A stretch of DNA of 39,462 nucleotides, taken from contig CALEPT010000150.1 in the NCBI GenBank assembly GCA_937910385.1, forward strand, positions 1-39,462. The letters are read 5' to 3'. The notes beneath the pieces were generated by a model. That model did not search any database. It had not been told where the DNA came from and saw only the letters and a program-made list of their open reading frames with translations. Within the stretch, counting starts at the first letter, position 1. Every line of letters begins with the position of its first letter. The DNA comes from an uncultured Ruminococcus sp. (GTDB lineage Bacteria; Bacillota; Clostridia; Oscillospirales; Ruminococcaceae). This document shows positions 8,049 to 15,767 of the stretch, one piece after another. The position numbers and the translations under genes are program-made.

Positions 8049-8716
8049 TTTTCGAGTCCTTTCAGACGAATGAACAGCGCTATTGCCATTCTTATCATTT
8101 CCCAGTACATAGGCAGCATGGCTATGATAATGAGGATATCACCTGCCATAATTCCGACTCCAAAGACAGTCACAAAAATTCTGCTGCCGAATATCATTGA
8201 GAGAGTGCAGAAAACCGCATAGGCTATGTGAGCCTCAACGGGTCCGAGCCGTGGAAACTGAAATTCGTTGAAGTAGATGATATAATTCATCATGGTGACG
8301 TTCATAATGCCGTAAAGAGGAGCTGCAAAGGCTGCCGGAGCAAGGTGAGCATAAGGTGTAAGTCCGAAAGCGAGTATCAGGAATGTGGACATAAGAACGT
8401 CGGTTATCAGGTCAAAATAAGCTCCTGCGCGAGAGGACATTCCACGTGTACGGGCAATATATCCGTCGAGATCGTCTGCTACAAGGTGGATCAGGAGTCC
8501 GATGATCGTACCGATGAAAAACAACGATGATATATTTGCAAGCAATGCCATAATAATGGCGAAAAGTCCGCCAAGAGCTCCGACGGCAGTAATCTGGTTT
8601 GGCGTCATATCTTTAGGGATATGCTTGCCGAGGCTTTTGTATAAAAGCTGCTGAAAGCCTGTTTCAAGTCTGCTCGGGATTATTTTCTTTACGGGATTTG
8701 TATATTTTTCAGCCAT
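8045..8716 (-). CDS. CDP-alcohol phosphatidyltransferase family protein
   Basis: A 223-residue membrane enzyme with about six hydrophobic segments. The complete family motif D-x2-D-G-x2-A-R-x8-G-x3-D-x3-D is visible as DDLDGYIAR, then RAG, then FDLITD (about residues 80-105), so it should be active. The family joins a CDP- or CMP-activated head group or lipid to an alcohol and releases CMP. N-terminal MTPNQITAVGALGG also fits the family. The substrate cannot be named: phosphatidylglycerol-type, inositol-type and ethanolamine-type enzymes share this motif. It begins one base after the radical SAM stop. Confidence 0.85.
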   Translation of the reverse strand: MAEKYTNPVKKIIPSRLETGFQQLLYKSLGKHIPKDMTPNQITAVGALGGLFAIIMALLANISSLFFIGTIIGLLIHLVADDLDGYIARTRGMSSRAGAYFDLITDVLMSTFLILAFGLTPYAHLAPAAFAAPLYGIMNVTMMNYIIYFNEFQFPRLGPVEAHIAYAVFCTLSMIFGSRIFVTVFGVGIMAGDILIIIAMLPMYWEMIRMAIALFIRLKGLEK

Positions 8717-8717
8717 T

Positions 8718-10055
8718 TTATCCTCCGAATCCGAAAAGGTTCTTCAGCATTGAGCCGATGAAGAAGCCGTAGTCGATAAAATCATATATACCCTGTCTCC
8801 ATGCTCTGAGAAAAAGTCTTATCAACAGGACATGATAGTGGAAATAGTAGCTCCTCACGGTGAGATTTGAGGGCTTTGCAACAACGTGCAGATAGTCCCA
8901 GTGAGAAGGATCTCGCGTTATCAGTTTATTGCGATACTCAGCCATAACAGGCGAGTTCATTTCCGGTGTGAAAATGGAAACAGCTGCGTGTTTAAGACCA
9001 TAGCGCCTGACCCATTTCCATATTTTGCCAAAATCCTTTGCGGTGAAATCGAGATCGACGATGAACATTCCCATAGCGTTAATACCGATCCTGTTGAGAA
9101 GTTGTACCGCCTGTATATTCGACTCCATGTCCGAGCGTTTGTTGTAGCGGTCAAGGTATTCGTCGTCAGTTGCCTCGAGACCGATAAGTATATAATAAAA
9201 ACCGATATCCTTGAGTTCCTTCATTAGTTTCGGGTGAGATGCAATGAAGTCGGCACGTCCGTAGCATATGTAGCGTTTGCGGATATTTTTTTGCCGGATA
9301 AGTCTTATGAACTCTCTGAGGCGTTTCTCACCGACGAGAAAATCGTCGTCGATGATATAGATATTCTCACAGTTGATTTGCTCAATCTCGTCTACTACAT
9401 CTGCAATATTGCGTGCGGAATACACTCCGCAGTTGAGAGTATTTCTCAGGCAGAAGCTGCAGTGATAAGGGCAGCAATACGCTGTTCTTACGTGTGCGGC
9501 TGGGAGCAGCTCGAGGTAGCGATAGCGGTCGGCGTGCTGATAGAAGTACGAGCGGTCAGGACGAGGTAGCAGCCTGATGTCATCCGGCAATGCTTTGTTT
9601 ATGTGCCATATGCCGTCTGCCTTGAAGCAGACAGAGTGAACAGTCTCAGGTGCTTTGCCGACGAGGATATCCTTTATCGGAGAAATGCCAAAGCCTGTGA
9701 ATACATAGTCGATATAGTCTGTGAAAAAACGTCTGAAGCAGCGCTGGGCATGCAGCCCGCCTATCATCGTGACAGCGCCGGCAGATTTTGCAGCGCGTGC
9801 ATATTCTTTCATAAAGTTTTCTTGTCTTGTCCTGCCGCAGATATACACTGCCGACGGGCGAACCTCTCTCAACCGTTTTGCAAAAGGCTGTTTTTCCACC
9901 TGACCGTCCCATATGAACGGCTTAAATCCCTCAGATCGCAGCAATGAACAGATGTATTCAAGCTCAAGCGGTTCATTGTCGATTATACCCGCAAAATTGT
10001 ATTTAGTCCGCGAAATTTCGGGGTGTACAAGCAGGACGAGATTGTTATTTATCAT
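8718..10055 (-). CDS. Class B-like radical SAM enzyme with N-terminal B12-binding-like domain
   Basis: A 445-residue cytosolic enzyme. Residues about 1-150 resemble the cobalamin-binding Rossmann domain (LVLLVHPE, EYICSLLRSEGF, AVTMIGGLHAQ), though the DxHxxG cobalamin motif is not evident. The [4Fe-4S] motif CX3CX2C is CPYHCSFC near residues 194-201. Further motifs are NIYIIDDDFLVG (about 235) and FYYILIGLEATDD (about 287). Related enzymes methylate or couple unactivated carbons in lipids, hopanoids and bacteriochlorophyll. Context favours a change on a fatty-acyl or head-group carbon, which is inference. Gaps of 3 bp upstream and 1 bp downstream put it tightly inside the operon. Confidence 0.82.
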   Translation of the reverse strand: MINNNLVLLVHPEISRTKYNFAGIIDNEPLELEYICSLLRSEGFKPFIWDGQVEKQPFAKRLREVRPSAVYICGRTRQENFMKEYARAAKSAGAVTMIGGLHAQRCFRRFFTDYIDYVFTGFGISPIKDILVGKAPETVHSVCFKADGIWHINKALPDDIRLLPRPDRSYFYQHADRYRYLELLPAAHVRTAYCCPYHCSFCLRNTLNCGVYSARNIADVVDEIEQINCENIYIIDDDFLVGEKRLREFIRLIRQKNIRKRYICYGRADFIASHPKLMKELKDIGFYYILIGLEATDDEYLDRYNKRSDMESNIQAVQLLNRIGINAMGMFIVDLDFTAKDFGKIWKWVRRYGLKHAAVSIFTPEMNSPVMAEYRNKLITRDPSHWDYLHVVAKPSNLTVRSYYFHYHVLLIRLFLRAWRQGIYDFIDYGFFIGSMLKNLFGFGG

Positions 10056-10058
10056 AGT

Positions 10059-11687
10059 TCAGTCTCCTGTGATAAGCTCGTTATAAGCTATTTTTCCGAC
10101 AAGAGTTTTAGGCAGCTCTTTCATAAAGCGTATCTCACGAGGAAGTGCGTAAACAGCGACTTCTTTGCGGAGCATTTCCATAAGCTCGCTGCGGAGCTTT
10201 TCTTCGTTTGTTCCCTCCGTCGGAACGACGCATGCGCACACTTTTTCTCCCATTATCCTGTCGGGGACTCCCACTACGGCACACATGATGACACTGTCGT
10301 GAGAGCTGATGACCTCTTCGATATTCTGCGGATATATGTTATATCCTCCTGAGACTATCATTCTTTTAAGCCGTTGGCGGAAATATACAAAGCCCTCATT
10401 GTCAATATATCCGAGGTCGCCTGTGTGGAGCCAGATATAGCCGTCAGAACGCTTTTTCAGAACAGCGGAAGTTTCTTCGGGCTCATTGTAATATCCCTTC
10501 ATTACTGAAGGACCGCGGATTATCAGTTCGCCCGTTTCGCCCGGAGGAAGCTCCTTTCCGCTGCGGTCTATGACTTTGTAGAATGTATCTGCATAGGGAA
10601 GTCCGACGCTCATAAGGTTATCCGATCCCTCGGGCATAAGACAGCTTCCGGTAACGCATTCCGTCAGCCCGTAGCCTTCGCGCACTCTGGCTCTGCATCC
10701 GTGCTCTGACAGCATTGCATTAAGTTTTTTCTTGGTAGAGGGCGAAAGAGAGTCGCCGCCGGAAATTATACATTTAAGGAATCCGAGATCTCTGCCCTTG
10801 AAGCTCTTGTTTACTATCATTGCCTCATATATAGCAGGAACTCCTGCTATTATATCAGGACGGTAGCGCAGCAGCAGTTTGTGGAAGCCGGCAGCTGAAA
10901 ATTTAGGCTGAATGACCGCAGTTCCGCCGAGAACGAGAATAGTGTGTATGCATACACCGAGTCCGAAGCCATGGAAAATAGGCATTACAGAGAGCATTTT
11001 CATTCCGCTTTGAAGACTTCCGCACGCATCTATACTGTGAACTGCGAGGGCGTTGAAGTTCATATTAGTGAGCATTATACCCTTGGGCCGTCCCGTTGTA
11101 CCACCGCTGTAGAGGATAGTGGCTGTTTCGTCCGCACCGCTGTGAGCATTTACTTCCTTACCGGTTTTTCCGGCTTTGATGAAGGTACTCCAGTCCTCGG
11201 CGGAGGTCTTTACAGCCTTTCTGTGTTTTTTTAGTGCATACCCTATCTTCATTGCAGCGGGCATACTGCGGCTCACGCTGACCGTAACAATATGCAGCGA
11301 GGGACATTTTTTTAGGATTCTTTCAAGCTTATCCGCGATAAGATCAACGCCGAAGATATATCTGCTCTCCGTCAGTTCAACAAAGCGGACTATTTCATTT
11401 TCCGCAGACATAGGGTGTATCATGTTTGCGACTGCTCCGACCTTGTTTATGGCATAGAACAGATAAACGGCTTCAGGAATATTAGGCAGACAGACAGATA
11501 CCTTGTCACCGGATCCGACTCCCATAGCCGTCAGAGCATTCGCGCAGCGTTTTATCTCTTCGATCAGCCGGCGGTAGTTGATTTTCCTGCCAAAGTAGTT
11601 CAGTGCACAAACGGCGGAGAATTTCGCTGCCTTACGCTCTATAAGGTCGTAAAGCGAGCAATCGGGATATTCCAGATGTCTTTTCAT
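10059..11687 (-). CDS. AMP-forming acyl-CoA ligase / acyl-activating enzyme
   Basis: A 542-residue ANL-superfamily enzyme that activates a carboxylic acid as acyl-AMP and then usually acyl-CoA. The P-loop ILYSGGTTGRPKG (about 190-202), REGYGLTE (about 332), HTGDLGYID (about 430), hinge KRMIVSGGYNIYP (about 447) and the adenylation Lys in KTLVGKIAYNE (about 530) are all present, so it looks intact. It resembles long-chain fatty acid ligases, but chain length cannot be read. AGGAG precedes the ATG and the gap from the acyltransferase gene is 2 bp. It would feed activated acyl groups to the adjacent PlsC-type protein or the lipid enzymes downstream. Confidence 0.88.
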   Translation of the reverse strand: MKRHLEYPDCSLYDLIERKAAKFSAVCALNYFGRKINYRRLIEEIKRCANALTAMGVGSGDKVSVCLPNIPEAVYLFYAINKVGAVANMIHPMSAENEIVRFVELTESRYIFGVDLIADKLERILKKCPSLHIVTVSVSRSMPAAMKIGYALKKHRKAVKTSAEDWSTFIKAGKTGKEVNAHSGADETATILYSGGTTGRPKGIMLTNMNFNALAVHSIDACGSLQSGMKMLSVMPIFHGFGLGVCIHTILVLGGTAVIQPKFSAAGFHKLLLRYRPDIIAGVPAIYEAMIVNKSFKGRDLGFLKCIISGGDSLSPSTKKKLNAMLSEHGCRARVREGYGLTECVTGSCLMPEGSDNLMSVGLPYADTFYKVIDRSGKELPPGETGELIIRGPSVMKGYYNEPEETSAVLKKRSDGYIWLHTGDLGYIDNEGFVYFRQRLKRMIVSGGYNIYPQNIEEVISSHDSVIMCAVVGVPDRIMGEKVCACVVPTEGTNEEKLRSELMEMLRKEVAVYALPREIRFMKELPKTLVGKIAYNELITGD

Positions 11688-11689
11688 AA

Positions 11690-12319
11690 TTAACTCCTGT
11701 CGTCGTATGGTGTGAAATGTTTTTGTGCAAGCTCATCAGGGGACATTGTTCTGCGAAGCAGTCCGGCTATTATTTCATACAGCTGCTTATTAGTGGTAGC
11801 GATATCTTTACCTGCCTGAAATGGCTTGCCGAAAATGACTGTAGGTCTATTCTTGGGCAACAGCTTATAATCTCCTGTTATTGCATACGGAACTATTACA
11901 GCTCTGGTACGGTAAGCCATTGCAGCTGCGCCGAATTTGAACGGCAGGAGCAGTTCATTTGTGTAATTCCTTTTTGCTTCGGGCGAGACGTTGACCAGCT
12001 CGCCTTTTCTCAGAGCTTCCACAGCTGCCTTCAGCGCCTCAGGATTTTTCTTTGCATGGAGGTCTACAGGGATAGTTCCCACACTGCGGAACATAAAGCC
12101 GAATTTCCCGTCGTGAAGCTCTTTTTTTGCAAGAGTTCTTACGACGCGCTCTGTTGAAATATCAATCAGTATCGGATCGAGGGCGTGCTTGTGATTACCT
12201 GCAATGACAGCCGCACCGTTTGCCGGAATGTTTTGTCTTCCGATAATACGCGGTCTGAAAAGTATCCGAAAAATCGGGGAAAGCATCGTTCTCATGACCT
12301 TGTAAAGTGTGTACTTCAT
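11690..12319 (-). CDS. PlsC-type 1-acylglycerol-3-phosphate acyltransferase
   Basis: First gene of the lipid operon, 209 residues. The catalytic NHX4D motif is AGNHKHALDPI (about residues 38-48). Block II GTIPVDLHAKK and block IV AVIVPYAITG are visible. Block III reads VSPEAKRN instead of the usual FPEGTRS, keeping Glu and Arg but losing the Gly. The family moves an acyl chain onto lysophosphatidate or a related acceptor. AAAGGAG at 12327-12333 lies 7 bases upstream of the ATG. The transcript leader is formed almost wholly by the repeat element at 12340-12589. Confidence 0.85.
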   Translation of the reverse strand: MKYTLYKVMRTMLSPIFRILFRPRIIGRQNIPANGAAVIAGNHKHALDPILIDISTERVVRTLAKKELHDGKFGFMFRSVGTIPVDLHAKKNPEALKAAVEALRKGELVNVSPEAKRNYTNELLLPFKFGAAAMAYRTRAVIVPYAITGDYKLLPKNRPTVIFGKPFQAGKDIATTNKQLYEIIAGLLRRTMSPDELAQKHFTPYDDRS

Positions 12320-12339
12320 TACATTGCTCCTTTGGTTAT

Positions 12340-12589
12340 ATTAATGTCTGCTCAACAACTTAAAATTGGCTTTAATAAACTGTATAAAGCCAATTTTAAG
12401 TTGCCAAAGTGCAAGAAAAATCATCAATATTATTAATTTTTTCTTGCACTTTTTTGCCCTTTAGGGCAAAATGAGCTTGACATAAAGAAATGTGATGTGC
12501 AAATTCCCTTTAATAATAAGGAATTTGCGCTCCCTGAACGCAGTTCAGGGCAATAACCGCCTCACTGCGGTTATTGAGGACACATTAAT
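12340..12589. repeat. 250-bp structured repeat, copy 1
   Basis: The ends ATTAATGTC and GACACATTAAT are an imperfect terminal inverted repeat of about 20 bp. Six nested stems fill it: A 12357-12374/12385-12402 (18 bp, perfect), B 12406-12420/12438-12452, C 12453-12459/12464-12470, D 12497-12507/12520-12530, E 12532-12539/12543-12550 and F 12551-12560/12567-12576. Copy 2 at 36225-36474 has exactly the same length and order; a degraded piece lies at 19786-19860. TTATA occurs on both sides and might be a target duplication, though the surroundings are A/T-rich. No reading frame of note. It could be a non-autonomous mobile element (MITE) or a repeated RNA structure. Confidence 0.85.
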
Positions 12590-12616
12590 TATAATATTAC
12601 CTTTGTGATTTGTCAA
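12588..12616 (-). promoter_or_regulatory. Sigma-A promoter of the lipid operon at the repeat edge
   Basis: On the minus strand TTGACA (12611-12616), a 17-bp spacer and TATAAT (12588-12593). The -10 overlaps the end of repeat copy 1, so transcription should begin about base 12581, inside the element. The resulting 5' leader of about 260 bases would be almost entirely repeat sequence. Confidence 0.85.
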
Positions 12617-12642
12617 TATTCTTATTCGTATAAGGAGATATG

Positions 12643-12676
12643 AAAAAAAGCTGCTGCACATTGCTTGTGCAGCAGC
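12643..12676 (-). terminator. Terminator of fructose-bisphosphate aldolase
   Basis: On the minus strand an 11-bp stem (12666-12676 with 12650-12660) closes on 5 bases and is followed by seven T residues (12643-12649 on plus are A). It separates fba from the lipid operon promoter just downstream. Confidence 0.9.
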
Positions 12677-12718
12677 ATATTACGCATGAGAAAACCGTTG
12701 AATAGTTCACATATTATA

Positions 12719-13582
12719 TTATGCCTTGTTTACGCTTCCGAAGAGCTCCATCTTCTCTTTTACCTTAGCCTTGATAGCTTCAAAGCCGGGTGCGAGGAGC
12801 TTTCTGGGATCGAAGCCCTTGCCCTGCTGATCCTTGCCTGCCTCGATGTAGCCGCGTGTAGCCTCTGCGAATACGAGCTGGCACTCTGTATTAACGTTTA
12901 TCTTTGCAACTCCGAGCGAGATAGCCTTTGTGATCTGATCGTCGGGGATACCTGTACCGCCGTGAAGAACGAGGGGCATATCGCCTACAGTTTTGTTGAT
13001 AGCCTCAAGAGTCTCAAAGCTGAGTCCTTCCCAGTTTGCAGGATATACGCCGTGGATGTTGCCGATACCTGCTGCGAGGAAGTCAACGCCGAGGTCTGCG
13101 ATCTGCTTGCACTCATTGGGGTCAGCGCACTCGCCCTTGCCGATAACTCCGTCCTCTTCGCCGCCGATAGCGCCTACCTCAGCCTCAATGGAAAGTCCGA
13201 GACCATGAGCAACGTTTACGAGTTCAGTGGTCTTTGCGACGTTCTCGTCGATCGGGAAGTGTGAGCCGTCGAACATGATAGAAGTAAAGCCTGCCTTGAT
13301 GCACTTGTAGCAGCCCTCATATGAGCCGTGGTCGAGGTGGAGAGCAACGGGAACAGTAATACCGAGGGACTTGTCCATAGCAGCGACCATAGCCGCAACT
13401 GTCTCGAAGCCTGTCATATACTTGCCTGCGCCCTCGGAAACTCCGAGGATAACGGGGCTGCCCAGCTCCTGTGCTGTGAGGAGTATAGCCTTAGTCCACT
13501 CAAGGTTGTTGATATTGAACTGACCTACTGCGTATTTGCCTGCTCTTGCCTTCTGAAGCATTTCTGTAGCTGAAGTTAACAT
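12719..13582 (-). CDS. fba: Class II fructose-1,6-bisphosphate aldolase
   Basis: A zinc-dependent glycolytic aldolase of 287 residues, typical for the family. Zinc and active-site motifs are ALHLDHGS (about 81-88), GNIHGVYPANW (about 178) and LVLHGGTGIPDD (about 207). SIMFDGSH and the NVNTECQ phosphate-binding segment are also present. It cleaves fructose 1,6-bisphosphate to glyceraldehyde 3-phosphate and dihydroxyacetone phosphate in the cytosol. AGGAGG lies close to the ATG. It is monocistronic, with its own promoter and terminator. Confidence 0.95.
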   Translation of the reverse strand: MLTSATEMLQKARAGKYAVGQFNINNLEWTKAILLTAQELGSPVILGVSEGAGKYMTGFETVAAMVAAMDKSLGITVPVALHLDHGSYEGCYKCIKAGFTSIMFDGSHFPIDENVAKTTELVNVAHGLGLSIEAEVGAIGGEEDGVIGKGECADPNECKQIADLGVDFLAAGIGNIHGVYPANWEGLSFETLEAINKTVGDMPLVLHGGTGIPDDQITKAISLGVAKINVNTECQLVFAEATRGYIEAGKDQQGKGFDPRKLLAPGFEAIKAKVKEKMELFGSVNKA

Positions 13583-13635
13583 AGAATAATTCCTCCTGAG
13601 AATTTCATTTACAGGGATTTCACCCTATCGTTAAT

Positions 13636-13664
13636 ATTATATCACATGGCGGAGGGAATTGCAA
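13636..13664 (-). promoter_or_regulatory. Sigma-A promoter of fba
   Basis: On the minus strand TTGCAA (13659-13664), a 17-bp spacer and TATAAT (13636-13641), about 55 bases upstream of the start codon. Confidence 0.8.
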
Positions 13665-13681
13665 GCATAAATTTGTAAAAA

Positions 13682-13978
13682 TTACCTCTCGGTAAATTCT
13701 TTTGAAATGTCAGGGAAACGCTTCTCGGTAACTACGGTCATCTCGTAAATATTTTTGCGAATATACCCTATGCTTTCACACAGCTCGCCGAATGCATAGA
13801 GCGCTATGTTGCTGACCCAACCGAGCAGAAGCGAAGCCGGAATAAGAAGCAGATATGCAAGGCTGTACTCGGCTAATATGATACTATATACTGTCCCTCC
13901 AAGAAAAATAACGTAGAACATCACTTTTGCAAGTATTTGCAGCTTTTTCCCTGCATTTTCAAATAGCTTATTTAACAT
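13682..13978 (-). CDS. Small two-helix membrane protein
   Basis: A 98-residue protein with two hydrophobic segments (about residues 17-35 and 40-62) and a charged C-terminus rich in Glu, Arg and Lys. GGGAGGTGAG precedes the ATG. I recognise no family. It is divergent from the XRE regulator at 14089, and its promoter spacer holds a palindrome, so the two are probably co-regulated. Confidence 0.65.
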   Translation of the reverse strand: MLNKLFENAGKKLQILAKVMFYVIFLGGTVYSIILAEYSLAYLLLIPASLLLGWVSNIALYAFGELCESIGYIRKNIYEMTVVTEKRFPDISKEFTER

Positions 13979-13998
13979 AATCTCACCTCCCGAGTATA

Positions 13999-14027
13999 AT
14001 TATATATCCGTATGGATATATTGTCGA
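13999..14027 (-). promoter_or_regulatory. Promoter with operator in its spacer
   Basis: On the minus strand TCGACA (14022-14027), 17 bp, TATAAT (13999-14004). The inverted repeat ATATATCC/GGATATAT (14002-14009 and 14014-14021) fills the spacer. A bound regulator would block the small membrane-protein gene; the divergent XRE protein is the obvious candidate. Confidence 0.7.
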
Positions 14028-14088
14028 TAATACCAGCGAATCTATGGTAAAATTTAGATGATTGAATAATTCGGGAGGGGGGGGGTTT

Positions 14089-14310
14089 GTGTACTATTTA
14101 CAACGTCTGAAGGATCTGCGCGAGGACAGAGACCTCGGGCAGTCCGATATAGCAAGACTGCTCCACACGACACAGCCCCAGTATTCGCGGTACGAAACGG
14201 GCGAGCGCGAGCTGCCGCTGCGTCATCTTGTTACCCTCGCGCAATTTTACGGCGTCTCAGCGGATTACATTCTCGGGCGCACGAATGACAAGCAGCTTCA
14301 TATAAAATAA
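14089..14310 (+). CDS. XRE-family helix-turn-helix regulator
   Basis: A 73-residue protein made of one HTH_3 (Cro/C1) domain: LKDLREDRDLGQSDIARLL, then TTQPQYSRYETGERELPL, then LAQFYGVSADYILGR. It should bind an operator as a dimer, probably the palindrome at 14002-14021. I chose GTG at 14089 because a G-rich Shine-Dalgarno tract (GGGAGGGGGGGGG, 14073-14085) lies just upstream; a TTG at 14062 would read through that tract as Gly repeats. The run of nine G in the ribosome-binding site is a possible slippage point. Confidence 0.85.
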   Translation: MYYLQRLKDLREDRDLGQSDIARLLHTTQPQYSRYETGERELPLRHLVTLAQFYGVSADYILGRTNDKQLHIK

Positions 14311-14340
14311 AACGGAACGACCTTGGCGGCGTTCCGTTTT
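14309..14340 (+). terminator. Terminator after the XRE gene
   Basis: AAAACGGAACG (14309-14319) pairs with CGTTCCGTTTT (14330-14340), and more T follows. It directly follows the stop of the XRE gene. Confidence 0.85.
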
Positions 14341-14377
14341 TGATTTAAGCGTAAAATATTATCATCATTATGGGATT

Positions 14378-14423
14378 CCAAAGGGACACGTCCCTTTGGC
14401 AGGGGATTGGGGACAGAGTCCCC
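14378..14423. repeat. Two tandem hairpins between XRE and murD
   Basis: CCAAAGGGAC pairs with GTCCCTTTGG (14378-14399), and GGGGAC pairs with GTCCCC (14409-14423), four bases before the murD stop. They may end the murD transcript on the minus strand. They look like short intergenic palindromes; similar GGGAC/GTCCC cores occur in the terminators at 7381 and 30285. Confidence 0.5.
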
Positions 14424-14426
14424 ATT

Positions 14427-15767
14427 TCAAATGCGCCGCAGGCACATCTTAAAAGCCTCTCCGCGCTCCTCGAAGTTCTTGAAGATACCGTAGCTTGCCG
14501 AGGCGGGGGAGAGTACGCAGCTTTTCCCCTTTGGAGTTATCTGAGCGGCGAGTCGGACTGCGTCCTCAAGGTGGGGTACGAGGTGAACTCGCTCCCTTCG
14601 AGTGAAATCGGCGGACTGTATCATTTCATAAATGCGCTTGCCCGAGGCCTCCATGCAGATGACGTTGATATCGGTCAGTGCAAGGAATTCCACAAGCGGT
14701 GAATAGTCGATACCTCTGTCCATGCCTCCGATGAGGATAGTAGCGCAGTTTGGGACGCTCTTTACAGCTTCGATCGCAGTTGCACAGGCGGTAGAGATAG
14801 AATCGTCATACCACCGTATATCGCTGAACATTCCGACATATTCAAGGCGGTGCGCAAGGGGAATGAAGGTGCAAAGCGCGGAGGTGAACTGCTCCTCAGT
14901 CACGTAGCTGCGGCAGACTTCCCAAGCCACGGCGATATTGTAGTGATTGTGGATACCGAGCAGCTTGATATCATCGACTGGGATAGCGTACTTTCCGTCA
15001 TTGCTGTCCGATATCGTGCCGTTTGCAACGTATACGCCGGCACTGTCATCAGTGTTCGAGACAGTAACGGCTTGCGAAACAATATCGTCCGATTTGAGCT
15101 CTGAATTGCACCACAGAACGTCCGAGCTCTGCTGGTGGAGATAGATATTTTTCTTCGCATTATAGTATTTTTCGAGCGTGCCGTAGTGGTCAAGGTGTTC
15201 TTCATAGAGATTCAGAAAAACAGCCTCGTGCGGCGAGACAGTCATATATTCAAGCTGATGGCAGCTGAGTTCGCATACTATTATTGTCTCCTTGCCAATG
15301 CTCTCGGCAATATCAAAAACGGGAATACCGATGTTTCCCGCAATACGGCAGTCCTTACCTGACTCTTTCAAAATGTGGTAGATCAGGGAGGTAACGGTGC
15401 TTTTGCCCTTTGTGCCTGTGATGCCTATAATCTGCTCGCGGAACACCGTGAAGAAAATCTGTGTCTCCGAGGTTATCTCGCATTTGAGTTCAGACGGAGC
15501 CTTTTCGAGAACTATCCCCGGGCTTTTGAACACTATATCGAAGCTGTCAAGGCAGCTCTGATAGTCCGGACCGCAGAATAGCCCAACGCTATCTTGGAGT
15601 CCGTACGAATCGCGGTCAATGGGGCTCAGGTCGGCGATGGCAAGTTCGGACGGAGAGCAATATTGTTCTAAAATTTTATAGGTGGACCTGCCCTCCCTGC
15701 CGAAACCAAGTATACAGACAGACTTGCCGTTTGTATAATTTCTGATATATTCTGTAAAACTATTCAA
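14427..15767 (-). CDS. murD: UDP-N-acetylmuramoyl-L-alanine--glutamate ligase (MurD type)
   Basis: A 446-residue Mur ligase that adds glutamate to UDP-MurNAc-L-Ala. It has an N-terminal UDP-binding Rossmann fold (CILGFGREGRS), the ATP P-loop GITGTKGKSTVTSL (about residue 115), SCHQLEYM, the LNLYEEHLDHYG segment, and C-terminal LIGGMDRGIDY and LSPASASYGIFKNFEERG. Its ATG overlaps the stop of the MurL-like gene by 4 bp. That coupling suggests the MurD2 subtype, which uses L-Glu instead of D-Glu. The subtype is inferred from the neighbour, because I cannot read substrate stereochemistry from motifs. Confidence 0.88.
   Translation of the reverse strand: MNSFTEYIRNYTNGKSVCILGFGREGRSTYKILEQYCSPSELAIADLSPIDRDSYGLQDSVGLFCGPDYQSCLDSFDIVFKSPGIVLEKAPSELKCEITSETQIFFTVFREQIIGITGTKGKSTVTSLIYHILKESGKDCRIAGNIGIPVFDIAESIGKETIIVCELSCHQLEYMTVSPHEAVFLNLYEEHLDHYGTLEKYYNAKKNIYLHQQSSDVLWCNSELKSDDIVSQAVTVSNTDDSAGVYVANGTISDSNDGKYAIPVDDIKLLGIHNHYNIAVAWEVCRSYVTEEQFTSALCTFIPLAHRLEYVGMFSDIRWYDDSISTACATAIEAVKSVPNCATILIGGMDRGIDYSPLVEFLALTDINVICMEASGKRIYEMIQSADFTRRERVHLVPHLEDAVRLAAQITPKGKSCVLSPASASYGIFKNFEERGEAFKMCLRRI

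Noticed and set aside
12340..12589. Insertion sequence with transposase
   Set aside because: The element is 250 bp and has no coding frame; it can be at most non-autonomous.
14378..14423. CRISPR or REP array
   Set aside because: Only two unlike palindromes are present, with no regular spacing or repeats.
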